Source of the DNA: Streptomyces venezuelae
GTDB taxonomy: Bacteria; Actinomycetota; Actinomycetes; Streptomycetales; Streptomycetaceae
NCBI RefSeq assembly: GCF_008642355.1
Contig: NZ_CP029193.1
Span: 7,712,001 to 7,776,000 of the forward strand
DNA: 64,000 nt
Reading direction: 5' to 3'
The notes beneath the pieces were generated by a model. The model was not told where the DNA came from and did no database searches. It saw only the letters and a program-made list of their open reading frames with translations. Every line of letters begins with the position of its first letter. Within the stretch, counting starts at the first letter, position 1. Positions 1 to 7,319 of this stretch are shown here, piece after piece. Position numbers and translations under genes: made by a program.

Positions 1-962
1 AGTCGACCCGGGACATCCTGTGCTCCAAGTACGGCCCGGAGAACCACTTCACACTCATGGCGGGCAGCAATCTCGGGCTCTCGCTGGACATGGTCGGCCT
101 GCCGAACGACTCCCTGGAGCAGCACCAGGAGGTGCACGAACAGCGGGTGCGGGTCCTCGGCGAGCAGCATGAGCTGACCCTGCGCAGCTCCGTGCACGTG
201 GCCGGCAGGCTGCGTGAGATGGGCCGGTACGACGACTCGCTGACCCGGCTCCAGGAGATCTACCGCCTCACCCAGACGAACGAGGAGCTCGGCTGGACCC
301 ACATGACGACGCTCCTCACGGCCTGCTCGCTGGCCTCGACGCTGCGGCACATCGCCACGCTCTCCCCGGCGCTGTCCTCGCAGACGCGGAAGGCGAAGGT
401 GGACTCGGCCCGCATGCTCAACGCGCGGGCGCGGGACGCCTTCGTCGTGTACGGCGGCCCCCGCCACCCGGAAGCCCTGATCGCGGGTGTGGGTCTCGCG
501 GCCGACCTGCGGTTCCTCGGCCGGATCGACGGGCCCCACGGGGCCCGCGCGCTGGCCGAGGAGAACCTCGCGGCGTTCCGCGAGTGGGGCGAGGACCACC
601 TCTTCACCCGCATATGCGAGGTCAACCTCGCCCTGGTGCTGCGCGACGCGGAGGACGAGACCGCCGCCGAACTCAGCGAGCGGGGCCTGCGCGGCCTCAA
701 GGAGAACCTTTATGTGGACCCGCACCATCCGCTGATCCTCACCGCGTCCCTGTGCCACGCCAACATGCTCGTCTTCGCCGGCGACTCACGGGCGGCGCGG
801 GAGCTGGACGAGGTGACGCACCGGGGTCTGCTCGAGAAGTTCGGCCCCGACCACCCCCTCACGCAGACCGTGGCCGCGCACCTGGGGCTGCGGGCGGACG
901 CCGGGGGCCACGCGGGTCCGGACAACCGGATCAGCATCGAACTCGACGTACCGAAGATCTGA
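1..962 (+). CDS. FxsT-like tetratricopeptide repeat protein, 5' end outside the window
   Basis: The frame is already open at base 3 and ends with TGA at 960-962. The ATG at 57 is internal, because the codons before it continue the same helical repeat sequence. About 319 residues are visible. They form degenerate TPR units of roughly 42 residues that end in motifs such as GEQHELTL, GPRHPEAL, DPHHPLIL and GPDHPLT. This is the repeat style of the TPR protein of FxSxx-COOH peptide loci, known by family, where it is a scaffold of unknown client. The next two genes follow closely in the same direction and probably form one operon. The N-terminal part, which could confirm the assignment, is missing. 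Confidence 0.75.
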   Translation, partial: STRDILCSKYGPENHFTLMAGSNLGLSLDMVGLPNDSLEQHQEVHEQRVRVLGEQHELTLRSSVHVAGRLREMGRYDDSLTRLQEIYRLTQTNEELGWTHMTTLLTACSLASTLRHIATLSPALSSQTRKAKVDSARMLNARARDAFVVYGGPRHPEALIAGVGLAADLRFLGRIDGPHGARALAEENLAAFREWGEDHLFTRICEVNLALVLRDAEDETAAELSERGLRGLKENLYVDPHHPLILTASLCHANMLVFAGDSRAARELDEVTHRGLLEKFGPDHPLTQTVAAHLGLRADAGGHAGPDNRISIELDVPKI

Positions 963-1008
963 GACGTACCGGAGAACTGAGCGGACAGCACGGAACGAGG
1001 AGGACCCG

Positions 1009-1836
1009 ATGGCGTATCAGTGGACGGGGTCGATCGGCGTCCCGCACGCCGTGGCGGTGCTCTCCACGACCCGCGGCTGCGGCGCGACGCTGCTGACGGC
1101 CGCGGCGGGCCTGATCGTCGACGACGCGGTGGGCCGCGTCGGGCAGACGGTGGTCCTGATGGACGCCGACACCGACGGCGGCGGTCTCACCGAGCTGACC
1201 CGGTACTGGAACGCCACATCCGAAGCCGGGGTCGACGGCCTCATCGGGTTCGCCGAGGACCCCATCGAGCTGGCCAACCGCTCCGTGCACGGCTATCTGC
1301 GGCACGTGCACACCGGGGACCCACGCCGCCAGGACATGGCCGTCTTCCCGCTCGGCCCCGGCGACAAGCCGGGCGAGCACCTGCCGACCAACGGAACGCT
1401 CCAGGAGACCGTCGGTGCCGCGGTGGAACGGCTGATGGACCTTCAGGGCTGTCTGATCGTCGACTGCGGTGTCGTCCGCACCCCGGTCACGCTCGAAGTG
1501 TGCCGACAGGTCCAGCACATCGTCCTGGTCGGCCGGGCGGGGCCGACGAGCGACCTGGAGACCGCCGAGCTCATGGCGTGGCTGACCGAGCGGGGCCTGG
1601 GCGAGAAGGTCCTCGGCCGGGTGTGCAACGACCCGAACGGCACACGACACGGGGCGGCCGAGGTCACGGAGGTCACTCCCGCACTGATGCGACTGCCGTA
1701 CGACCGGGGCGGCGCGGCCACGATCGCCCTGGGGCGGCTGCCGGGCCACGGCAGTCCGCTGGTTCAGGCCCTGTGCGAGCAGATGCTGGCACGGTGGCCG
1801 GACGTTCTCAACGACGGGGCCATGGGGGCGAGATGA
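1009..1836 (+). CDS. Degenerate P-loop (KGGVGR-variant-like) AAA ATPase
   Basis: The protein has 275 residues; the ATG is preceded by a strong GAGGAGG ribosome site. The fold order is that of MinD/ParA-like ATPases: a P-loop region near residues 17-26, then VVLMDADTDGGGLT near residues 47-60 (the A' strand), then CLIVDCG near residue 148 (Walker B). The P-loop reads TTRGCGATL, so the signature lysine of the deviant Walker A (KGGxGK or KGGVGR) is absent and nucleotide hydrolysis is doubtful. KGGVGR-variant ATPases are known neighbours of FxSxx-COOH TPR proteins, which fits the gene upstream. Its stop overlaps the next start (ATGA), so the two are translationally coupled. Confidence 0.7.
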   Translation: MAYQWTGSIGVPHAVAVLSTTRGCGATLLTAAAGLIVDDAVGRVGQTVVLMDADTDGGGLTELTRYWNATSEAGVDGLIGFAEDPIELANRSVHGYLRHVHTGDPRRQDMAVFPLGPGDKPGEHLPTNGTLQETVGAAVERLMDLQGCLIVDCGVVRTPVTLEVCRQVQHIVLVGRAGPTSDLETAELMAWLTERGLGEKVLGRVCNDPNGTRHGAAEVTEVTPALMRLPYDRGGAATIALGRLPGHGSPLVQALCEQMLARWPDVLNDGAMGAR

Positions 1837-2882
1837 GCGATGACAGGACCGTGACCGGTACCGGGGCGCCGCCGGAGGTGCGCCGCGCGTCGCACGTGAC
1901 CGACGACAGCGACGTGTTCGTGGAGCTGTGCGCGAACGCGCTCAGCGAGACCGGGCTCCATCATGTGGCGCAGTACCGCTGGGGCGTCTTCGGCTATTCG
2001 GCGGACATCCTCGACCGGCTTCCCGAGGCGCAGGGCGGCGGGTACGGCGGCCCCGGCGGCAAGGAACAGGATGTGCGGCGCGAACGGTTCGTGCGCCTGG
2101 GACGTCAACTCCACTACGTCCTCGGCCGAATGGAACACGTACTGCGTTCCGTCGACAGCGGCAGGCTCATCCGCAGCGTGCTCCAGGTCGGGGACGGCGC
2201 CGTCTTCCACTACTACTTCCGCGCCGACGACTGCCTGACCGGCGTCTCGCTGGGCGCCGGCACGGTGGAGGCGGGTGACCGGGCCATGGCCGAACTGGTG
2301 GGCGCCTTCCGCCGGGAGATCGGATTACCCCTGATGAACCCCGGCGGCTTCGAGTCGGAGACGTCGCTGCCGGTGATCGGGCGGACGCCTCTCGCGACGG
2401 CGAAGGAGCCGCACCGGGTGGTGGAGGGGGAGTGGGGGACGACGGAGCCCGTGTTGTTGGAGCACTGCGCCGAGGCGGTGTCGCCCGACGCCCTGCACTA
2501 CGCCGGATACGTCGCACCGGGCACCGGCCGGCTCAGCGCCGACGTCTTCAACGACCCGGAGCTGTCCCGCTTCTTCGGCGGCAGCCTCACCCGCGACGAA
2601 CGCCGCACCCGCTACACGGAGCTCGGCGACCGCCTCCACTACGTGGTGGCACGCCTCAACCAGTCCTTGCGCGCGGTGCTGCCCGGCCGCCTCTCGCGGG
2701 TCGTCCTCGACGTCGAGGAGGGCGCCCTCTTCTACGTCCACCGTCCCGCGGACCACTTCCTGCTCGGCGTCACCCTCGACCAGAGTCAAGTGGCCCGCGC
2801 CGACCGCCGGATGAACGACCTGGTGCACCTGATGACCACCCCGGACGAAGAACGGGACGCAGAACCGGACGGAAACCGCTGA
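1833..2882 (+). CDS. Unknown protein with two tandem copies of one ~130-residue domain
   Basis: The protein has 349 residues; the ATG overlaps the preceding stop. The family is not recognised. Residues about 28-165 and 212-345 are two versions of the same domain: LGRQLHYVLGRM matches LGDRLHYVVARL, and ADDCLTGVSL matches ADHFLLGVTL, in the same order and spacing. Each copy ends in a strand-turn-strand plus a helix, loosely like roadblock or profilin-type small domains, but this is only an impression. No signal peptide or membrane segment is seen. A TTA leucine codon at 2325-2327, between the two copies, would make translation depend on the bldA tRNA in a streptomycete. It is the last gene of the FxsT/AAA operon. 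Confidence 0.75.
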   Translation: MSDDRTVTGTGAPPEVRRASHVTDDSDVFVELCANALSETGLHHVAQYRWGVFGYSADILDRLPEAQGGGYGGPGGKEQDVRRERFVRLGRQLHYVLGRMEHVLRSVDSGRLIRSVLQVGDGAVFHYYFRADDCLTGVSLGAGTVEAGDRAMAELVGAFRREIGLPLMNPGGFESETSLPVIGRTPLATAKEPHRVVEGEWGTTEPVLLEHCAEAVSPDALHYAGYVAPGTGRLSADVFNDPELSRFFGGSLTRDERRTRYTELGDRLHYVVARLNQSLRAVLPGRLSRVVLDVEEGALFYVHRPADHFLLGVTLDQSQVARADRRMNDLVHLMTTPDEERDAEPDGNR

Positions 2883-2963
2883 ACTCCCGAGCATTCGGTC
2901 CCGGCGCCGCCACACTGCTGGGATGCTCGTCGCCGTAGGCAGCCGACCGGACGGGAGCGGGTC

Positions 2964-4658
2964 ATGGCGAGGACGTTGAGAGCGGCGTACCACCTGTGGG
3001 TCATGCTCGCCGTCCTCGGTTCCTGCCGACTGCTCTCCGCCGCCACCGGGACCGGCCACCTGACCGACTCCGCGGCCTACCCGGTGCTCGTGTCGCTGCT
3101 GCTCGCCGTCGGACTGTACGGCTCGACGTCCGGCATCGGCCTCGCCGAGGCGCGCGGCGATCTGCGCACGCTGCTGCTCGCGGTCACCGTCGGTGTGCTC
3201 GCCAAGGCGGCGCTGATCATGCCGGTGCTGTGGCTCGCGGTCGGGGAACCGGCGTACCTGATCCTGGCGGTCGCGGTCGCCCAGATCGACCCGCTCTCGG
3301 TGGCGGCCCTGCGCTCGCGCAGCCGCATGTCGGAGCGCGGCAAGGCCGTGCTGTCCGTCTGGTCGTCCTTCGACGACCCGGTCACCGTGCTGCTCACGGC
3401 GTATCTGGCACCGGTGGCGCTGAGCGCGCTGGACGGCGGGGCGGACGCCTCCGCGCTGCCCGTCACCCCGGACGCGTACGCCTGGACCATGCTGGGGAAC
3501 GTCGCCCTGGTCGTCGTGGCCGCACTGTCCTGGTCCGTGCTGCGGCCGCGTCGGGGGGCGGCGGTGGGGAGCGGGTGGCGCGGTGGGACGCGTACGGCCG
3601 TCTGCCTGCTGGTGCTGGCCGGTGTCCTCGCGGCGGCCACCGCGTACGGCCTGATGCTCGGCGTGGCGGTCCTCGGCCTGTTCTACCGGCCGCCCCTGCT
3701 GGTGCCGGTTCTCGGCCGGGTGCTGACCACCGCGTACTACCTGGCGCTGGTCGCTCTCGGGCTGCTCCTGGTCGACGGTGTCGAGCCGGGGCCGGGGATC
3801 GCCCTGGGGGCGGCGGCCTTCGCCGCCCAGATGGTCGTCGGCGGGCTGATCGCCCGGAACCTGGCCCCCTACGACAGGGTGTCCTTGGCGCTCGGCCAGC
3901 AGAACGGTGTGACGGCGATCGTTCTCGCGCTGTCCCTGCAGCCCGCGTTCCCGCGCACGGTGGCGATCGTCGCGCCGGCCGTCGTCACGGTCAACGTCCT
4001 GCACTTCGTGGCGAACGAGCTGTGGAACCGGCGGGAGCACGGGTGCCGGACGGTCCTGTTCCATCCCCATGTCCGCCCCGGCTCAGGCCCGCCCGCCCTC
4101 CCCCTCGTCCCCCTTGCCGGCATCGTGGGTGATCAGGTCCCCCGGCTGGCATCGGAGGACCTCACAGATCCGCGACAGGGTCGAGAAGCGGACGGCCTTG
4201 GCTCGCCCGTTCTTGAGCACGGACAGATTGACGACGGTGATTCCCACCTTCTCCGACAGTTCGGTGAGGGTCATGCCGCGCTCCGCCAGGAGCCGGTCCA
4301 GGTGAATCCGGATCGAGTGCAGTTCGTCTTCGGGCATCAGATGGTCTCTTCGGGTTCGGCCTCAGATGGTCCCTTCGAGATCCTCCCGCATGCGGACGCC
4401 CTCGCGCATGATCTTCCCCATGATCACCGCGGCGAGACCGGCGAGGATGAGGGCCTGGGGTCCGGCGACCGTCGGTTCCGAACCCACGATCGGCGCCATG
4501 CTCGCGACGAGCCAGGAGTGCGACCAGCCGACGACGAGCCCGGCGACGGGCGTGCCCACGGTGACCAGCCAGCCGAGGGCGGAGAGGCGGCGCGACACGG
4601 CGTCGGTGAACGGCCCCTGCTCGAGGACGGCGTTGAGCAGCCGCGAGAAGAGCAGTAG
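2964..4658 (+). CDS. Cation/proton antiporter (NhaP/Kef-like membrane protein), C-terminus uncertain
   Basis: The first ~366 residues (to about 4062) are a hydrophobic protein with 10-12 membrane segments. Two features are typical of monovalent cation/proton antiporters: VAQIDPLSVAAL near residue 110, with an acidic residue inside a membrane helix, and the SSFDDPVTVLL segment near residue 137. From about 4065 the frame continues without a stop to 4658, but this part is polar, low-complexity and lies exactly antisense to two well-supported genes (4083-4337 and 4362-4952). The functional protein probably ended near 4065; either a stop codon was lost or a small frameshift occurred. It would be an inner-membrane transporter for Na+ or K+ against H+. 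Confidence 0.7.
   Translation: MARTLRAAYHLWVMLAVLGSCRLLSAATGTGHLTDSAAYPVLVSLLLAVGLYGSTSGIGLAEARGDLRTLLLAVTVGVLAKAALIMPVLWLAVGEPAYLILAVAVAQIDPLSVAALRSRSRMSERGKAVLSVWSSFDDPVTVLLTAYLAPVALSALDGGADASALPVTPDAYAWTMLGNVALVVVAALSWSVLRPRRGAAVGSGWRGGTRTAVCLLVLAGVLAAATAYGLMLGVAVLGLFYRPPLLVPVLGRVLTTAYYLALVALGLLLVDGVEPGPGIALGAAAFAAQMVVGGLIARNLAPYDRVSLALGQQNGVTAIVLALSLQPAFPRTVAIVAPAVVTVNVLHFVANELWNRREHGCRTVLFHPHVRPGSGPPALPLVPLAGIVGDQVPRLASEDLTDPRQGREADGLGSPVLEHGQIDDGDSHLLRQFGEGHAALRQEPVQVNPDRVQFVFGHQMVSSGSASDGPFEILPHADALAHDLPHDHRGETGEDEGLGSGDRRFRTHDRRHARDEPGVRPADDEPGDGRAHGDQPAEGGEAARHGVGERPLLEDGVEQPREEQ
4083..4337 (-). CDS. Small XRE/Cro-type HTH regulator
   Basis: The protein has 84 residues and is almost only a helix-turn-helix: LAERGMTLTELSEKVGI for the first helices, then VVNLSVLKNGRAKAVRF for the recognition helix and wing, then ISRICEVLRCQPGDL-like closing helices. 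This is the YozG-type compact XRE regulator that is known to accompany DUF2975 membrane proteins. It starts 24 bases after the stop of that gene on the same strand, so the two are an operon. It probably binds the inverted repeat upstream of the pair and autoregulates. The whole gene lies antisense to the readthrough part of the antiporter frame. Confidence 0.85.
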   Translation of the reverse strand: MPEDELHSIRIHLDRLLAERGMTLTELSEKVGITVVNLSVLKNGRAKAVRFSTLSRICEVLRCQPGDLITHDAGKGDEGEGGRA

Positions 4659-4952
4659 CGCCAGGGCGCCGAACAGCAGCCAGGGCAGTTCGTTCCCGAG
4701 ATCGGCGGCGCGTTGCGCGACGGACGGGTCGTCCTGGCAGAGGCGGGTGGCGCTGGCGGCCGCGTCCACGCCCTCGCGGATCGGCAGGGGTTCGTCCGAC
4801 GCGAGCTTCGCGTTCTGCCAGAAGCCCGTCTCCACACAGACCGCGCCGTCGTCGAGCATGTGCGTGACCGCCGTGCCCGCGAAGGCGAGTCCGCAGAGTG
4901 CCGCCAGCGCGAAGGTCACTGACGCCAGGGTCCTCGTGAGTCGCGTGTTCAC
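4362..4952 (-). CDS. DUF2975 family membrane protein
   Basis: The protein has 196 residues from a GTG start at 4952, chosen because AGGAAGG lies seven bases upstream; the open frame extends to 5399 but the extra part is not conserved-looking. There are four membrane segments: about residues 8-30, 90-110, 125-150 and 160-180. Segments 1 and 2 are separated by a ~60-residue extracytoplasmic loop with two cysteines (AVCVET and TRLCQDD) that could form a disulfide. The order DUF2975 followed by a small XRE regulator matches the Bacillus yoaS-yozG arrangement, whose function is not known to me. It may act as a membrane partner or sensor for the regulator. Confidence 0.8.
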   Translation of the reverse strand: MNTRLTRTLASVTFALAALCGLAFAGTAVTHMLDDGAVCVETGFWQNAKLASDEPLPIREGVDAAASATRLCQDDPSVAQRAADLGNELPWLLFGALALLLFSRLLNAVLEQGPFTDAVSRRLSALGWLVTVGTPVAGLVVGWSHSWLVASMAPIVGSEPTVAGPQALILAGLAAVIMGKIMREGVRMREDLEGTI

Positions 4953-4966
4953 TGCAAGCCTTCCTA

Positions 4967-5013
4967 TCGTTTTTCGATATGCCCGTAGGTTAGTGGGCCA
5001 TATCGATAAACGA
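4967..5013 (-). promoter_or_regulatory. 15-bp inverted repeat flanking the DUF2975-XRE promoter
   Basis: The arms are TCGTTTTTCGATATG (4967-4981) and CATATCGATAAACGA (4999-5013), complementary at 14 of 15 positions, with a 17-base spacer. On the minus strand the spacer holds TAACCT, a fair -10 box (TAnnnT). The AT-rich arms stand out strongly from the surrounding high-GC DNA. The likely role is an operator pair for the XRE regulator at 4083-4337. Confidence 0.7.
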
Positions 5014-5175
5014 CAAGTGGCCGCTGACCCGACCAACGGCCCGGGGGAGACCATGATCCTTCCGACACGGACTCCGACCACCACCTTCGGGCGTCGCGGG
5101 CCGCGGCCTGCGCGATCAAGGCCGTCGGGGCACCCGAGTGGTATCGCGTCCAGGAGCGCGTGTCGGACCTGCTGA

Positions 5176-5307
5176 GGCGCGAGCGAACGCGTCCGCCTCG
5201 CGCGGGGCGACACCCACGACAGCCTGGGACACCATCTCACCACCGTCTCCGCGCAGTTGGAGCTCATCTCGGGGCGCCGCGCGCCGACGCGCCCGGCGCG
5301 TTCCTGA
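5176..5307 (+). pseudogene. Remnant of a NarL-type sensor histidine kinase (HisKA_3 region)
   Basis: Codons from 5176 read ASERVRLARGDTHDSLGHHL and then TTVSAQLELISG. This is the dimerisation and phosphoacceptor helix of HisKA_3 kinases, with the phosphorylatable histidine in DTHDSLGHHL. A stop (TGA 5173-5175) sits directly before this stretch and the frame ends at 5305-5307. There is no upstream sensor domain and no downstream HATPase domain, so this is a gene fragment. It runs straight into the response-regulator remnant, as expected if an internal deletion joined the two genes of a two-component operon. Confidence 0.8.
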
Positions 5308-5481
5308 AGTGGTCTCTCGCGGACCTCGCGCGAGTCGGTCAGTCCCTCCAGACCGCCCCGCGCGTCCTGCACCTCGGTGAGGGCGCGGTGAAGAACCACG
5401 TCATCCGCATCCTCGCCCGCCGCGGCCTGTGGGACCGCACCCCAGGCCGCGCTGCGTGCTCGCGACCTGGGCGTGCTGTGA
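5283..5481 (+). pseudogene. Remnant of a NarL/LuxR-type response regulator C-terminus
   Basis: In the frame starting at 5283 the DNA reads GAFLKWSLADLARV, like the end of a receiver domain, then directly LHLGEGAVKNHVIRILARRG and LWDRT, the recognition helix of a LuxR-type HTH. The middle of the linker and the first HTH helices are missing. In the run of four C at 5440-5443 the frame shifts by one base, after which QAALRARDLGVL and a TGA (5479-5481) complete a normal NarL-family C-terminus. A single extra C is thus visible as the inactivating frameshift, in addition to the deletions. Confidence 0.8.
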
Positions 5482-5530
5482 GTGGGTGGGAGTGAGGGGG
5501 CTCAACGGGCTGCGGGGCGCCCGCCGTCGG

Positions 5531-7141
5531 TCACCGCCCCGTGCCCGCCGTGTCCACCGTCGGCAGATAGTGCGGCGCCCGCCAGGCGTTGAGCCGGTCC
5601 TCCACCGACGCTCCCAGTTCCAGCAGCTTGGCGTCCCGGTGGTTGCCGGACATCAGGAGCAGCCCGACCGGGAGTTCGCCCACGGATCCGGCGGGAACCG
5701 AGAGGGAGGGGTATCCGGCGACGGCCGCGGGGGTGGACGAGGGGATGACGTCGTTGTCGCCGCGTGCGCAGTCCGTCGTCCAGGCGGGCGGGTTCGTGGG
5801 TGCGGCGATGGCGTCGAGGCGGTGGGTGGACAGGGTCTCGTCCAAGGACCGCTGGGAGAGATCCTTCAACTCGGCCCGCATCGCACGGTACTCGGGGTCG
5901 GTCGTGGGCGGCGCGGCGAGCGCCTGCTCGAAGAGTTCCTGGCCGGCGAAGCAGCTCTGCTCCTGCGGGTGCGCGCGGTTGAACTCGATGAGTTCCGCGA
6001 GGTTCCGCGGGCCCTCGCGCGTCGCGAGGTACGCGTCGATGTCCCGGTGGAACTCGCTCAGCAGCGCGGGGAATTCGAGCTCGGCGAGCCGCGCCTGGTA
6101 CGGGGGCGTCACCTCGACGACCACCGCTCCGGCCTTGCGCAGCTTCTCCGCCGTACGCGTCATCAGCGCGTCCACGTCGGGCCCGAGCGAGGGGAGACGC
6201 CACAGGCCGATCCGCTTGCCGCGGAGACCGTCGCGGAGATCGCCATGGAGACCGCCGCCGAGACCGTCGCGGGCGGCGTCACGGGACCCGTCCTTGTCCT
6301 CGCTCAGTACGGACAGCGTGAGTGCCGTGTCGGTCACGTTGCGTGCCATGGGCCCCGCGGTGTCCTGCTCGGCGGAGATCGGGACCACGCCCGACCGGCT
6401 GACCACGCCGAGGCTGGGCTTGTGGCCGACGACGCCGTTCATGCCGGCCGGGCAGACGATGGAGCCGTCCGTCTCGGTGCCGATCGCCACCTGTGCCAGC
6501 GAGGCGGCAAGAGCGGCGGCGGAGCCGGACGACGAACCGCACGGATTGCGGTCGAGAACGTAAGGATTGTTGGTCTGGCCGCCCACCGCCGACCAGCCCG
6601 ATGTCGGCTTGGCCGCCCGGAAGTTGGCCCACTCGGACAGGTTCGTCTTGCCGAGGATCACGGCCCCCGCCTCGCGGAGCCGGGTCACGAGTGCGGCGTC
6701 CGTTCCGGGCGGTTTTCCGGCGAGCGCGAGCGAACCGGCCGTGGTCGGCATGTCGCGCGTGTTCACGTTGTCCTTGAGCAGGACGGGGATACCGTCCAGC
6801 GGCCCGAGAGTCCTGCCGCTCCGGTGCCGTTTGTCGCTCGCGGCCGCCTCGCGCAGCGCCGTCGGGCTGGTGCGCAGCACGGCGTGGATCTTCGGATCGA
6901 CCTTCTCGATCCGCCGCAGATACGCCCGGGTCAGCGCCGACGAGGTCAGCGAACCCCGCGCCATACGGGCCTGTAACTGCGGGATGGTCACGGTGTCGAG
7001 GTCGACCCCGGACAGCCGGTCCGAGCGGGCCGACCGTGCGTCCGCGGGGGTGTCGGCGTTGGCACTCGTACCCGATAAGCCTGTCAGCAGGGACCCCGTG
7101 ACAAGAGCGGCGGTCATTGCGGCGATGCTTCTCTTTCCCAT
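5531..7141 (-). CDS. Secreted amidase (amidase-signature family)
   Basis: The protein has 536 residues. Start 7141 gives a clean signal peptide (MGKRSIAAMTAALVTG, cleavage near SANA). The amidase-signature Ser-cisSer-Lys core is visible: LLKDNVNTRD holds the lysine, and GSSSGSAAALAA holds the serine pair, followed by the nucleophile region GTETDGSIVCPA. The family hydrolyses amide bonds; here it acts outside the cell and the substrate is unknown. A TTA codon at 7076-7078 lies inside the signal peptide, so secretion would need the bldA tRNA. A ~20-residue Asp/Gly-rich insertion (DGLGGGLHGDLRDGL) after the core is unusual. No good ribosome site is seen, so a slightly different start is possible. 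Confidence 0.88.
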   Translation of the reverse strand: MGKRSIAAMTAALVTGSLLTGLSGTSANADTPADARSARSDRLSGVDLDTVTIPQLQARMARGSLTSSALTRAYLRRIEKVDPKIHAVLRTSPTALREAAASDKRHRSGRTLGPLDGIPVLLKDNVNTRDMPTTAGSLALAGKPPGTDAALVTRLREAGAVILGKTNLSEWANFRAAKPTSGWSAVGGQTNNPYVLDRNPCGSSSGSAAALAASLAQVAIGTETDGSIVCPAGMNGVVGHKPSLGVVSRSGVVPISAEQDTAGPMARNVTDTALTLSVLSEDKDGSRDAARDGLGGGLHGDLRDGLRGKRIGLWRLPSLGPDVDALMTRTAEKLRKAGAVVVEVTPPYQARLAELEFPALLSEFHRDIDAYLATREGPRNLAELIEFNRAHPQEQSCFAGQELFEQALAAPPTTDPEYRAMRAELKDLSQRSLDETLSTHRLDAIAAPTNPPAWTTDCARGDNDVIPSSTPAAVAGYPSLSVPAGSVGELPVGLLLMSGNHRDAKLLELGASVEDRLNAWRAPHYLPTVDTAGTGR

Positions 7142-7319
7142 GGGGATCAGCGCACTACATGCGCGGCACTCGACGCAAGGGGCGCGAGATGTCGGCGACA
7201 TGAAGCACCGCCCCCGCGACGGCGGCCGTCGGCCGCCCCGGAGCGGGCATGTTACTCCGACTGTTTCCGGCCGAAACCACCCCCTGCGCCGAACGGGTTC
7301 CCGGCTCGCATGTTTGCAT

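Noticed and set aside
2325..4070. Minus-strand frame opposite the duplicated-domain and antiporter genes
   Set aside because: Its composition is Arg/Gln/His-rich without motifs; both plus-strand genes have clear coding features.
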